Position numbers and translations under genes: made by a program
Source: Alistipes sp.
Lineage (GTDB): Bacteria > Bacteroidota > Bacteroidia > Bacteroidales > Rikenellaceae
Length of the DNA: 7,794 nt
Assembly (NCBI GenBank): GCA_017561105.1
Contig: JAFZDR010000021.1
Coordinates: forward strand, 1-7,794
Direction: 5' to 3'
The notes under the pieces: model-generated
What the model saw: the letters and a program-made list of their open reading frames with translations, nothing else
Told to the model about the DNA's origin: nothing
Databases searched by the model: none
Part shown: positions 1 through 5,047 of the stretch, in pieces
Position numbering within the stretch: position 1 is the first letter of the stretch
How the letters are laid out: each line of letters begins with the position of its first letter

Positions 1-995
1 ACCAGTCGATGACTCGCTGGGTAAACTTCCTTATCAAGAACAGCAAGGATCAGAACTACCTCTGGACAGGTCATGAAAACGACCACTATGGCGATTGGTT
101 GTTCTACTCGGTGGATAACGACCGCGATGGCGTATCTGCCGTAACAAGCAAGCGATTGCTCGCGCAGTGCTTCTTTATCCACTCGTTGGATAATGTGGTA
201 AATGCCGCCGAGGTATTGGGCAAGGTTGCCGATATTGCATACTACAAGGATATCGCAACCAAGGCTCGCAAGGCGTACCAAAACGAGTATGTAACTCCGA
301 ACGGCTTGGTGTCGAGCGACACTCAGACAGCCTATGTCTTGGCTCTCCACTTTGACCTCTTGCCTGAGAATATGCGTGCGCAGGCAGCAAAGCGCCTTGT
401 CGAGAACATCAAGCGCTACAAGAACCATATCTCGACAGGCTTCCTCGGAACCCCTTATATCTGTGAGGTACTCACCCGCTTTGGCTACACCGATATGGCT
501 TATACCTTGCTCTTGCAGGAGGGTTGTCCGGGTTGGTTGTACCAGGTGAAGATGGGTGCAACAACTGTATGGGAGCGTTGGGACAGCATCCGCAAGGATG
601 GCTCTATTCCTGATAACGGTATGAACTCGTTGAACCACTACGCCTATGGCTCGATTGGCGATTGGCTCTATCGCGAGGCTGTAGGTATCAAGGAGGCAGA
701 TCCGGGCTACAAGCGTATCGCTATCAAGCCTCATACAGGCGGTAAGTTCGAGAACATGGAGGCTTCGACCGTAACACCTTATGGCAAGGTTGCAGCGGCT
801 TGGAAGGCCAAGGAGAATGTATTGAAGGAGTTGGCTGTAGAGATTCCGTTCAATACAACCGCCGAGATCTATGTTCCGGCAGCAAAGGCCGAGGCCGTAA
901 AGTGCGACGATGCAACACTCAAGGCTGACGGCGTGGTCGACGGCTATGTTAAGTTCTCGGTTGGCTCGGGTAAATATACCTTTACCGTAGAGTAA
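1..995 (+). CDS. Alpha-L-rhamnosidase-like GH78 glycosidase, C-terminal part (5' end cut by window edge)
   Basis: This is the C-terminal 331 residues of a glycoside hydrolase of family GH78, which removes terminal alpha-L-rhamnose from plant glycosides, pectin side chains or microbial polysaccharides. The frame is open to the window edge: codons for Gln-Ser precede the first Met (position 9), so that Met is internal ('SMTRWV' is a usual family context) and several hundred residues are missing. Visible are the second half of the (alpha/alpha)6 barrel, with 'YGDWL' (codons near 88-102), 'TTVWERWDS' and 'NSLNHYAYGSIGDWLYR', followed by a C-terminal beta-sandwich from about position 680. The Glu in WERWD (codon 573-575) matches the residue taken as the catalytic base in characterised GH78 enzymes. 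Bacteroidales versions are usually exported, but the signal peptide would lie outside the window. The gene ends in TAA and is followed at once by a terminator, so it closes its transcription unit. The family call is firm; the exact substrate cannot be read. Confidence 0.9.
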   Translation, partial: QSMTRWVNFLIKNSKDQNYLWTGHENDHYGDWLFYSVDNDRDGVSAVTSKRLLAQCFFIHSLDNVVNAAEVLGKVADIAYYKDIATKARKAYQNEYVTPNGLVSSDTQTAYVLALHFDLLPENMRAQAAKRLVENIKRYKNHISTGFLGTPYICEVLTRFGYTDMAYTLLLQEGCPGWLYQVKMGATTVWERWDSIRKDGSIPDNGMNSLNHYAYGSIGDWLYREAVGIKEADPGYKRIAIKPHTGGKFENMEASTVTPYGKVAAAWKAKENVLKELAVEIPFNTTAEIYVPAAKAEAVKCDDATLKADGVVDGYVKFSVGSGKYTFTVE

Positions 996-1018
996 CCTAT
1001 ACCTTATTTATAATAGTA

Positions 1019-1052
1019 GGGGCGGAGATTTAGGTCTTCGCCCTCTCTTTTT
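1019..1052 (+). terminator. Rho-independent terminator after the GH78 gene
   Basis: The arms gggcggag (1020-1027) and cttcgccc (1036-1043) pair over 8 bp with one G-U pair. An extra A-T pair at 1028/1035 leaves a 6-nt loop. The run tctcttttt (1044-1052) follows. It lies 24 nt after the GH78 stop codon and separates that gene from the decarboxylase. The remaining gap, 1053-1109, holds no clear promoter match: the nearest is TATGGTTTG at 1057-1065, which has one base too many inside TAnnTTTG. Confidence 0.85.
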
Positions 1053-1109
1053 GTGGTATGGTTTGTGCGATGTTTCGGTTGTGTTATCAAAACCTTAAAA
1101 TTTTACAAT

Positions 1110-2528
1110 ATGAAAAAGACAACAACTTGCACAACACACGATGCACAGTGCGCTACAACAACTGCCGATGGCCGTCTTATGGCCGCTCCAACCGAGTTTA
1201 TTCCGCAACACTCATCGTCGCCAGAGGTGGCGTATAAGATGGTTAAGGATGAGACCTATCCGCAGACTCAGCCACGCCTTAACCTTGCAACATTCGTAAC
1301 GACCTATATGGACGATTACGCAACAAAGCTTATGAACGAGGCTATTAACATCAACTATATCGACGAGACCGAGTACCCTCGCGTAGCGGTTATGTGTGGC
1401 CGCTGTATCAATATCATTGCCAACCTTTGGAACACTCCGGAGAAGGCGGAGTGGAAGGCCGGAGCACTCGGTATCGGCTCGTCGGAGGCGTGTATGCTCG
1501 GCGGTGTTGCGGCACTCTTGCGCTGGAAGGCTCGCCGCAAGAAGGAGGGTAAATCGTGCGAGAAGCCGAATATCGTTTTGAGTTCGGCATATCAGGTAGT
1601 GTGGGAGAAGTTTGCCCAGCTTTGGGGTGTAGAGATGCGCGAGGTGCCACTCTCGCTTGAGTGTCCGTCGCTCGACCCGAAGAAGGCTGTAGCTATGTGC
1701 GACGAGAATACTATCTGCGTAGTGCCTATCGCAGGCGTTACCTGGACAGGTTTGAACGACGATATCGAGGCCCTCGACAAGGAGCTCGACGCCTTCAATA
1801 AAAAGACAGGCTACGAGGTGGCTATCCATGTCGATGCCGCATCTGGTGGCTTTATCTTACCATTCTTAAAGCCTGAGTTTAAGTGGGATTTCCGCTTGAA
1901 GTGGGTCTATTCAATCTCGACTTCGGGCCACAAGTATGGCCTTGTATATCCGGGTTTGGGTTGGGTTGTTTGGCGCGATAAGAAGTGTTTGCCAGAGGAG
2001 ATGGCCTTCAGCGTAAACTACCTCGGAGCCAATATCACGCAGGTAGGTTTGAACTTCTCGCGTCCTGCTGCACAGATTTTGGGTCAGTATTACAACTTTA
2101 TACGCTACGGATTTGAGGGCTACAAGCGCATCCAGCAGGAGTCTATGGATATTGCCTGCTACTGCCACGAGCAGATTGGCAAGATGAAGTGCTTCAAGAA
2201 TTATGCGGCGAAGCTCGATAATCCGCTCTTTATCTGGTATATGAATCCGGAGTACGACAAGAGTGCAAAGTGGACACTCTACGACCTTCAGGCCGTGCTT
2301 CAGCAGAGCGGTTGGATGATTCCTGCCTACACCATGCCAAAGAATATCGAGGATTTGGTCGTTATGCGTGTAGTTGTGCGTCAGGGCCTCACTCGCGACA
2401 TGGCCGATATGCTCCTCACCGATATTCGCAACGCTGTTGCCGAGTTCGAAAAGTTGGAGTATCCGACCACTTCGCGTCTCAAGTATGAAAAACGAGAGAA
2501 GCAGTTCGGAAAAGTATTTACACACTAA
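1110..2528 (+). CDS. gadB: Glutamate decarboxylase (PLP-dependent, class II)
   Basis: A 472-residue cytoplasmic enzyme that converts L-glutamate to GABA and CO2. It consumes a proton and so supports acid resistance and GABA export in gut Bacteroidales. It aligns along its whole length with E. coli GadB (466 aa). The PLP-binding lysine is K275 in 'STSGHKYG' (codon 1932-1934; E. coli K276), and the cofactor-ring Asp is D242 in 'HVDAASGGF' (E. coli D243). Other family blocks are 'IGSSEACMLGG', 'DENTICVVP', 'NFSRPAAQILGQYY' and 'WTLYDLQ'. The ATG at 1110 is preferred over an in-frame GTG at 1053, because the latter lies in the tail of the upstream terminator and adds 19 unrelated residues. No Shine-Dalgarno is visible, only an A/T-rich leader (tttacaat), as is common in this phylum. 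The first 20 or so residues are Thr-rich and unlike E. coli GadB; the last residue is His. No GABA antiporter or glutaminase gene is adjacent in the window, and the gene appears monocistronic between two terminators. Confidence 0.96.
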   Translation: MKKTTTCTTHDAQCATTTADGRLMAAPTEFIPQHSSSPEVAYKMVKDETYPQTQPRLNLATFVTTYMDDYATKLMNEAININYIDETEYPRVAVMCGRCINIIANLWNTPEKAEWKAGALGIGSSEACMLGGVAALLRWKARRKKEGKSCEKPNIVLSSAYQVVWEKFAQLWGVEMREVPLSLECPSLDPKKAVAMCDENTICVVPIAGVTWTGLNDDIEALDKELDAFNKKTGYEVAIHVDAASGGFILPFLKPEFKWDFRLKWVYSISTSGHKYGLVYPGLGWVVWRDKKCLPEEMAFSVNYLGANITQVGLNFSRPAAQILGQYYNFIRYGFEGYKRIQQESMDIACYCHEQIGKMKCFKNYAAKLDNPLFIWYMNPEYDKSAKWTLYDLQAVLQQSGWMIPAYTMPKNIEDLVVMRVVVRQGLTRDMADMLLTDIRNAVAEFEKLEYPTTSRLKYEKREKQFGKVFTH

Positions 2529-2565
2529 AAAAGAAAAGACGGGAATTACTCCCGTCTTTCTCTTT
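2527..2565. terminator. Bidirectional terminator between convergent gadB and slyD
   Basis: A perfect 10-bp stem (2535-2544 with 2550-2559, core gacggga/tcccgtc) has a 5-nt loop, attac. Going right it is followed by a short T-rich run (tctttaa), which serves gadB. Going left, the A-run 2527-2537 becomes a long T-tract for slyD transcripts on the minus strand. It starts inside the gadB stop codon and ends 16 nt from the slyD stop, so one hairpin appears to end both genes. Confidence 0.9.
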
Positions 2566-2581
2566 AATTGTCAATTTGCAA

Positions 2582-3148
2582 TTAGTTGCAGTGGCACTCG
2601 CCCTCACCGCAGTGGTGATCCTCGCCGCAACCCTCGCAGCCATCGCCGCAGTGGTCGTGGTCGCAACCGCACGAGCAACCGCCCTTTGGAGCCAAATCCT
2701 CAGGAGTTACATCGCGAACCTCTACAACCTCAACATCGAAGTTCAAGGTCTTGCCGGCCATTGGATGGTTGAAGTCCATCATAATAGTCTCCTCCTTCAC
2801 CTCCTTGATGATACCGTTCATGCGGTGGCCCTCAGCATCGCTCATAGGCACCACATTGCCCACAAAGAGCATCTCCTCAACTACCTTGCCGTCAATCATA
2901 AAGATAGTCTTTGGCAACTCAACGATAGCCTCAGCGATCAACTCGCCGTAGCCATCCTTTGGCTCCAAGGTGAACGATACCTTATCACCCGGCTCCTTGC
3001 CGATGAGTGCACCCTCGAACTTAGGGAGCAACATACCTGCGCCACATACGAACTCGAGTGGCTGACCCTCTGGATTCTTGTCAGCAATCTGACCATCAAC
3101 GGTAAGAGTGTAGTTTACCGCAACAAATTTTGTGTTTTCTACCTGCAT
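2582..3148 (-). CDS. slyD: SlyD-like FKBP-type peptidyl-prolyl cis-trans isomerase with metal-binding tail
   Basis: A 188-residue cytoplasmic protein (no signal peptide) that isomerises X-Pro bonds and acts as a folding chaperone; E. coli SlyD also stores and delivers nickel. Residues 1-70 form the first part of the FKBP domain ('LLPKFEGALIGKEPGDK', then 'DGYGE'). Residues about 71-130 form the inserted flap (IF) chaperone domain. The FKBP fold then resumes at 'NHPMAGKTLNFDVEVVEV', a SlyD signature. After a short linker (APK), residues 156-188 are a tail with 9 Cys, 5 His and many Asp/Glu, opening with C-x-C-x-C. The start ATG at 3148 has no Shine-Dalgarno, and the leader is A/T-rich. It is convergent with gadB and shares its terminator. 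Upstream is a 235-bp gap with a likely promoter, so it is probably transcribed apart from the nuclease genes. The family call is firm; which metal the tail binds is not shown by the sequence. Confidence 0.95.
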   Translation of the reverse strand: MQVENTKFVAVNYTLTVDGQIADKNPEGQPLEFVCGAGMLLPKFEGALIGKEPGDKVSFTLEPKDGYGELIAEAIVELPKTIFMIDGKVVEEMLFVGNVVPMSDAEGHRMNGIIKEVKEETIMMDFNHPMAGKTLNFDVEVVEVRDVTPEDLAPKGGCSCGCDHDHCGDGCEGCGEDHHCGEGECHCN

Positions 3149-3262
3149 AGTTTACCTATAATTTATGTTATTGTTATATGTCTTGTCGTTCTTCGTTGTT
3201 ATACCCTTGCTTAATGGTGGAATTATGAAAGTAAATTATTCCATTTCTAAAATCCCTCCAAA

Positions 3263-3282
3263 CCTCCCTTTGCAAAGGGAGG
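3263..3282. repeat. Perfect 20-bp palindrome, REP-like
   Basis: The halves cctccctttg and caaagggagg are exact reverse complements, giving an 8-bp stem with a TGCA loop, or full dyad symmetry as DNA. Just before it (3254-3259) a second ccctcc copy could compete for the ggagg arm. It sits in the gap between two minus-strand genes and has no proper T-tract, so a plain terminator is unlikely. Short palindromes of this style are often dispersed between genes in Bacteroidetes, but copy number cannot be judged from one window. Confidence 0.75.
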
Positions 3283-3288
3283 CTTGTC

Positions 3289-3312
3289 GCTTCGTAGTAT
3301 AGACTACTTCGC
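3289..3312. repeat. Second hairpin of the intergenic element
   Basis: The arms gtagt (3294-3298) and actac (3303-3307) pair around a 4-nt loop, atag. Beyond a symmetric 3x3 internal loop (ttc/ttc), the outer gc (3289-3290) pairs with gc (3311-3312). It lies 6 nt from the 20-bp palindrome, so the two probably form one composite element. Its function is unknown. Confidence 0.5.
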
Positions 3313-3325
3313 TCCAATAATGAAA

Positions 3326-3348
3326 GGTGCAACCTCTGCTTTTGCGCC
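3326..3348. repeat. Imperfect inverted repeat near the slyD promoter
   Basis: The arms ggtgcaa (3326-3332) and ttgcgcc (3342-3348) pair over 7 bp with one G-T pair in the plus-strand reading, or one C-A mismatch in minus-strand RNA, around a 9-nt loop. In the minus direction it is followed by tttcattatt, so it could be a weak terminator for the upstream nuclease operon, or a leader stem of slyD mRNA. The evidence is modest. Confidence 0.35.
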
Positions 3349-3350
3349 GA

Positions 3351-3358
3351 CAAAGATA
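3351..3358 (-). promoter_or_regulatory. Likely Bacteroidetes-type -7 promoter box for slyD
   Basis: Read on the minus strand, these bases are TATCTTTG, a full match to the TAnnTTTG -7 box used by the main sigma factor of Bacteroidetes. No TTTG -33 element is visible at the usual distance upstream; that stretch is A/T-rich instead. A start just downstream would give slyD a leader of about 190-200 nt that carries the three inverted repeats of this gap. Position and direction fit slyD, the only gene downstream. Confidence 0.5.
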
Positions 3359-3383
3359 GTAAAATATTTCTATTTATGCGTTG

Positions 3384-4190
3384 CTATTTAACTGCCACCT
3401 CGTTCAGGAGCGCAGCTAAGCGACAGCTTGTCTTGGCCATCATCTCGTAGTTCACTACGCCCATACTCTTCTGCTCCATATATGGAATGCGGGCGTCGGG
3501 TTTGCAGAATTCGAGGTAGTAGGCCGCCTTGCGTCCCGACTCCTCGGCCCAATCGAGGAGCGAGCCTTTAGCATACTCTTCGTATCTCTCGCCGATAAAA
3601 ATATCCATATCCTCTGCCCAATAGTTGGCCGAAAAGAAGTTATATCCTCCGTCCCAACCTCTCCAAGAATCTCTCCATTTGAAAGTTTTGGTCAGCACCG
3701 CCTTCGGACCCCACTCTCGCATAGGCATCGTGTAGGTGAAGTTCTTATACGAGTGCGGATAGCCGGCAAGGCGTACCTTCGAGATGTTGTGCATATCGCA
3801 CATCAGGTTTATAACCACACGCAGAGCCGTAGTAACCTCCTTTGCAGGGTATGATTTGCGATTGCGAATAACTTCCAACGCCTCGACAATAGCCTTGTAA
3901 GAGTCGTATTTCACCGCTCTTGGCTTGAAACTCTTATCGAGGTGCAGGTCGTGGATGTTGCGTGCACCCGTCGGAAGTTTTTTCTGCTTTGCCAACTCTC
4001 GCTGAGAGATGTATAGGTAGTGCACATCGTCGGCATAGCTCTTGCCGAGATACTTCTTGACCATCTTTTTAGCATCGGGAGTGAGGTGCTTTGTCGCTAC
4101 GATTACAATTGCCTCGTCGCATCTTTTATGCCAAGCATTAGCCACCAACACCGATGCGAGCAGTACGAATAAAAGTGATAATCTCTTCAT
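3384..4190 (-). CDS. Secreted S1/P1-nuclease-family protein with degenerate zinc site
   Basis: A 268-residue exported protein. Residues 1-19 are a signal peptide (MKRLSLLFVLLASVLVANA) with predicted cleavage before W20. No lipobox Cys is present, so it is likely periplasmic or secreted. The all-helical S1/P1 nuclease / zinc-dependent phospholipase C fold is suggested by mature-end W20, 'HLTPDAKK', 'INLMCDMHN', 'GSLLDWAEES' and the last helix 'RLAALLNEV'. Aligned by eye to the family's nine zinc ligands, W20, H80 and D132 (and perhaps D174) are kept. The positions expected to be His6, Asp45, His116, His126 and His149 (P1 numbering) carry D25, Y60, N128, K138 and F170. It may therefore be inactive, bind metal differently, or act as a partner of the intact paralogue encoded 13 nt upstream. 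The reading frame is clean, with no stop or frameshift, and ends in TAG, so the gene looks maintained rather than decaying. Fold confidence is good; function is unknown. Confidence 0.75.
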   Translation of the reverse strand: MKRLSLLFVLLASVLVANAWHKRCDEAIVIVATKHLTPDAKKMVKKYLGKSYADDVHYLYISQRELAKQKKLPTGARNIHDLHLDKSFKPRAVKYDSYKAIVEALEVIRNRKSYPAKEVTTALRVVINLMCDMHNISKVRLAGYPHSYKNFTYTMPMREWGPKAVLTKTFKWRDSWRGWDGGYNFFSANYWAEDMDIFIGERYEEYAKGSLLDWAEESGRKAAYYLEFCKPDARIPYMEQKSMGVVNYEMMAKTSCRLAALLNEVAVK

Positions 4191-4197
4191 CGTGCGC

Positions 4198-4205
4198 TCC
4201 TCCTT
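4198..4205 (-). promoter_or_regulatory. Strong Shine-Dalgarno coupling the two nuclease-family genes
   Basis: The minus strand reads TAAGGAGGAGCGCACG followed by ATG. The stop codon TAA of the upstream gene overlaps a near-ideal AAGGAGGA ribosome site, with 8 nt between AGGAGG and the start at 4190. The complete genes starting at 1110 and 3148 have no such site, so this one fixes the start of the downstream gene and points to translational coupling. Confidence 0.8.
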
Positions 4206-5037
4206 AATACTTAAAAATTGTATTTAACACCTGTGCCAGGCGGTAGGCCGACATCACCGCCATCTTCTCGACCAAAGCCGAGGCTTTCTCCAACTCTTCG
4301 GGAGTAAAGTCCGAAATCGCGCTCTTGTTCAAGAACATATCGTATGCGATATATCCCGCCTCGGCAATATCGCGACCCCAATCTTCGAGAGTACCGCTCT
4401 GCCACTCCTTTATCTGCTTGCGAGAGGCCTTGTTTAAATTCTTGGCACAATCCTCTATAAGCCAGCTTCTGCGACCCTGCTGCGGTAGGCAGTCCCAGAA
4501 AGTGTGGAAACTCTCCATCTTTCCGTTCTGCTTCTTTATCTTCTTGTCGTTTACAAAATTCGGATAGAGATTCTTCGGAAAGTTTACATGCGCAGGGCAG
4601 TGCATATCTGCTACATAGTGCACCATGTTGATAAGTCGCTGGCGAACGAGCGAGTCGGGCAGATTCTTGTACTTGCCCTCACCCAACTCCTCGATAGCAT
4701 CGCGGAGGTAACCCATACACTCACCGGGTGTTACGCCGTATGGTTTGCCATATTCATCAAATGCGAAATCGACACCTTTGCCATCGGCTGTAGTCATCAC
4801 CGAGTGACGAGCGTTTACCGACTTGAAGGCATCAGCTCCCTTCCAATGGTCCATCCACGATGCGTAGTAGGCAAGCGTGTGGCGCAGATAGTGACGACAC
4901 ATCTTTTTAGCCTCGGGCGTGAGGTTTTGCTCTGCAATATATACAGAGTAGGCGTGCGTAAATCCGCTCCACGCCTTTACGCTCCTCACTCCCGTAAAAG
5001 CGAGGAACGCGGCAATTAAAATCAGAAATTTTTTCAT
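4204..5037 (-). CDS. Secreted S1/P1-type nuclease (zinc-dependent phospholipase C superfamily), intact zinc site
   Basis: A 277-residue exported enzyme, probably a single-strand-preferring nuclease/3'-nucleotidase that scavenges nucleotides in the periplasm or outside the cell. Residues 1-22 (MKKFLILIAAFLAFTGVRSVKA) form a signal peptide with cleavage before W23, the residue whose free amino end binds zinc in this family. All nine expected ligands can be seen: W23, H28 ('WSGFTH'), D63 ('SWMD'), H78 ('ARHSV'), H140, D144 and H150 ('VHYVADMHCPAH'), and H178 and D182 ('FHTFWD'). The frame stays open upstream to 5244 inside gcvP, but the ATG at 5037 is chosen because it gives the signal peptide and follows the gcvP stop by 10 nt. 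It is most likely cotranscribed with gcvP and with the degenerate paralogue downstream. The substrate could also be a phospholipid, since the fold is shared with phospholipase C; the sequence does not decide. Confidence 0.87.
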   Translation of the reverse strand: MKKFLILIAAFLAFTGVRSVKAWSGFTHAYSVYIAEQNLTPEAKKMCRHYLRHTLAYYASWMDHWKGADAFKSVNARHSVMTTADGKGVDFAFDEYGKPYGVTPGECMGYLRDAIEELGEGKYKNLPDSLVRQRLINMVHYVADMHCPAHVNFPKNLYPNFVNDKKIKKQNGKMESFHTFWDCLPQQGRRSWLIEDCAKNLNKASRKQIKEWQSGTLEDWGRDIAEAGYIAYDMFLNKSAISDFTPEELEKASALVEKMAVMSAYRLAQVLNTIFKY

Positions 5038-5047
5038 ATTCACTTCG

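Noticed and set aside
1053..1109. Upstream in-frame GTG start for gadB
   Set aside because: It overlaps the tail of the GH78 terminator, would add 19 residues unlike the family, and has no ribosome site. The ATG at 1110 gives the expected length.
1911..2525. Minus-strand open frame (204 codons) opposite gadB
   Set aside because: Antisense to conserved gadB sequence, including the PLP-lysine region. It has no recognisable family and no promoter.
2582..2690. Short tandem-repeat or CRISPR-like look of the slyD 3' end
   Set aside because: The repetitiveness comes from Cys/His/Gly/Asp codons of the metal-binding tail. No regular repeat-spacer spacing is present.
2576..3214. Plus-strand open frame (212 codons) opposite slyD, with hydrophobic stretches resembling membrane helices
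   Set aside because: The hydrophobic run comes from reading the Cys/His/Gly tail codons of slyD backwards. The slyD frame is clearly the real one, and the shadow starts in the terminator region.
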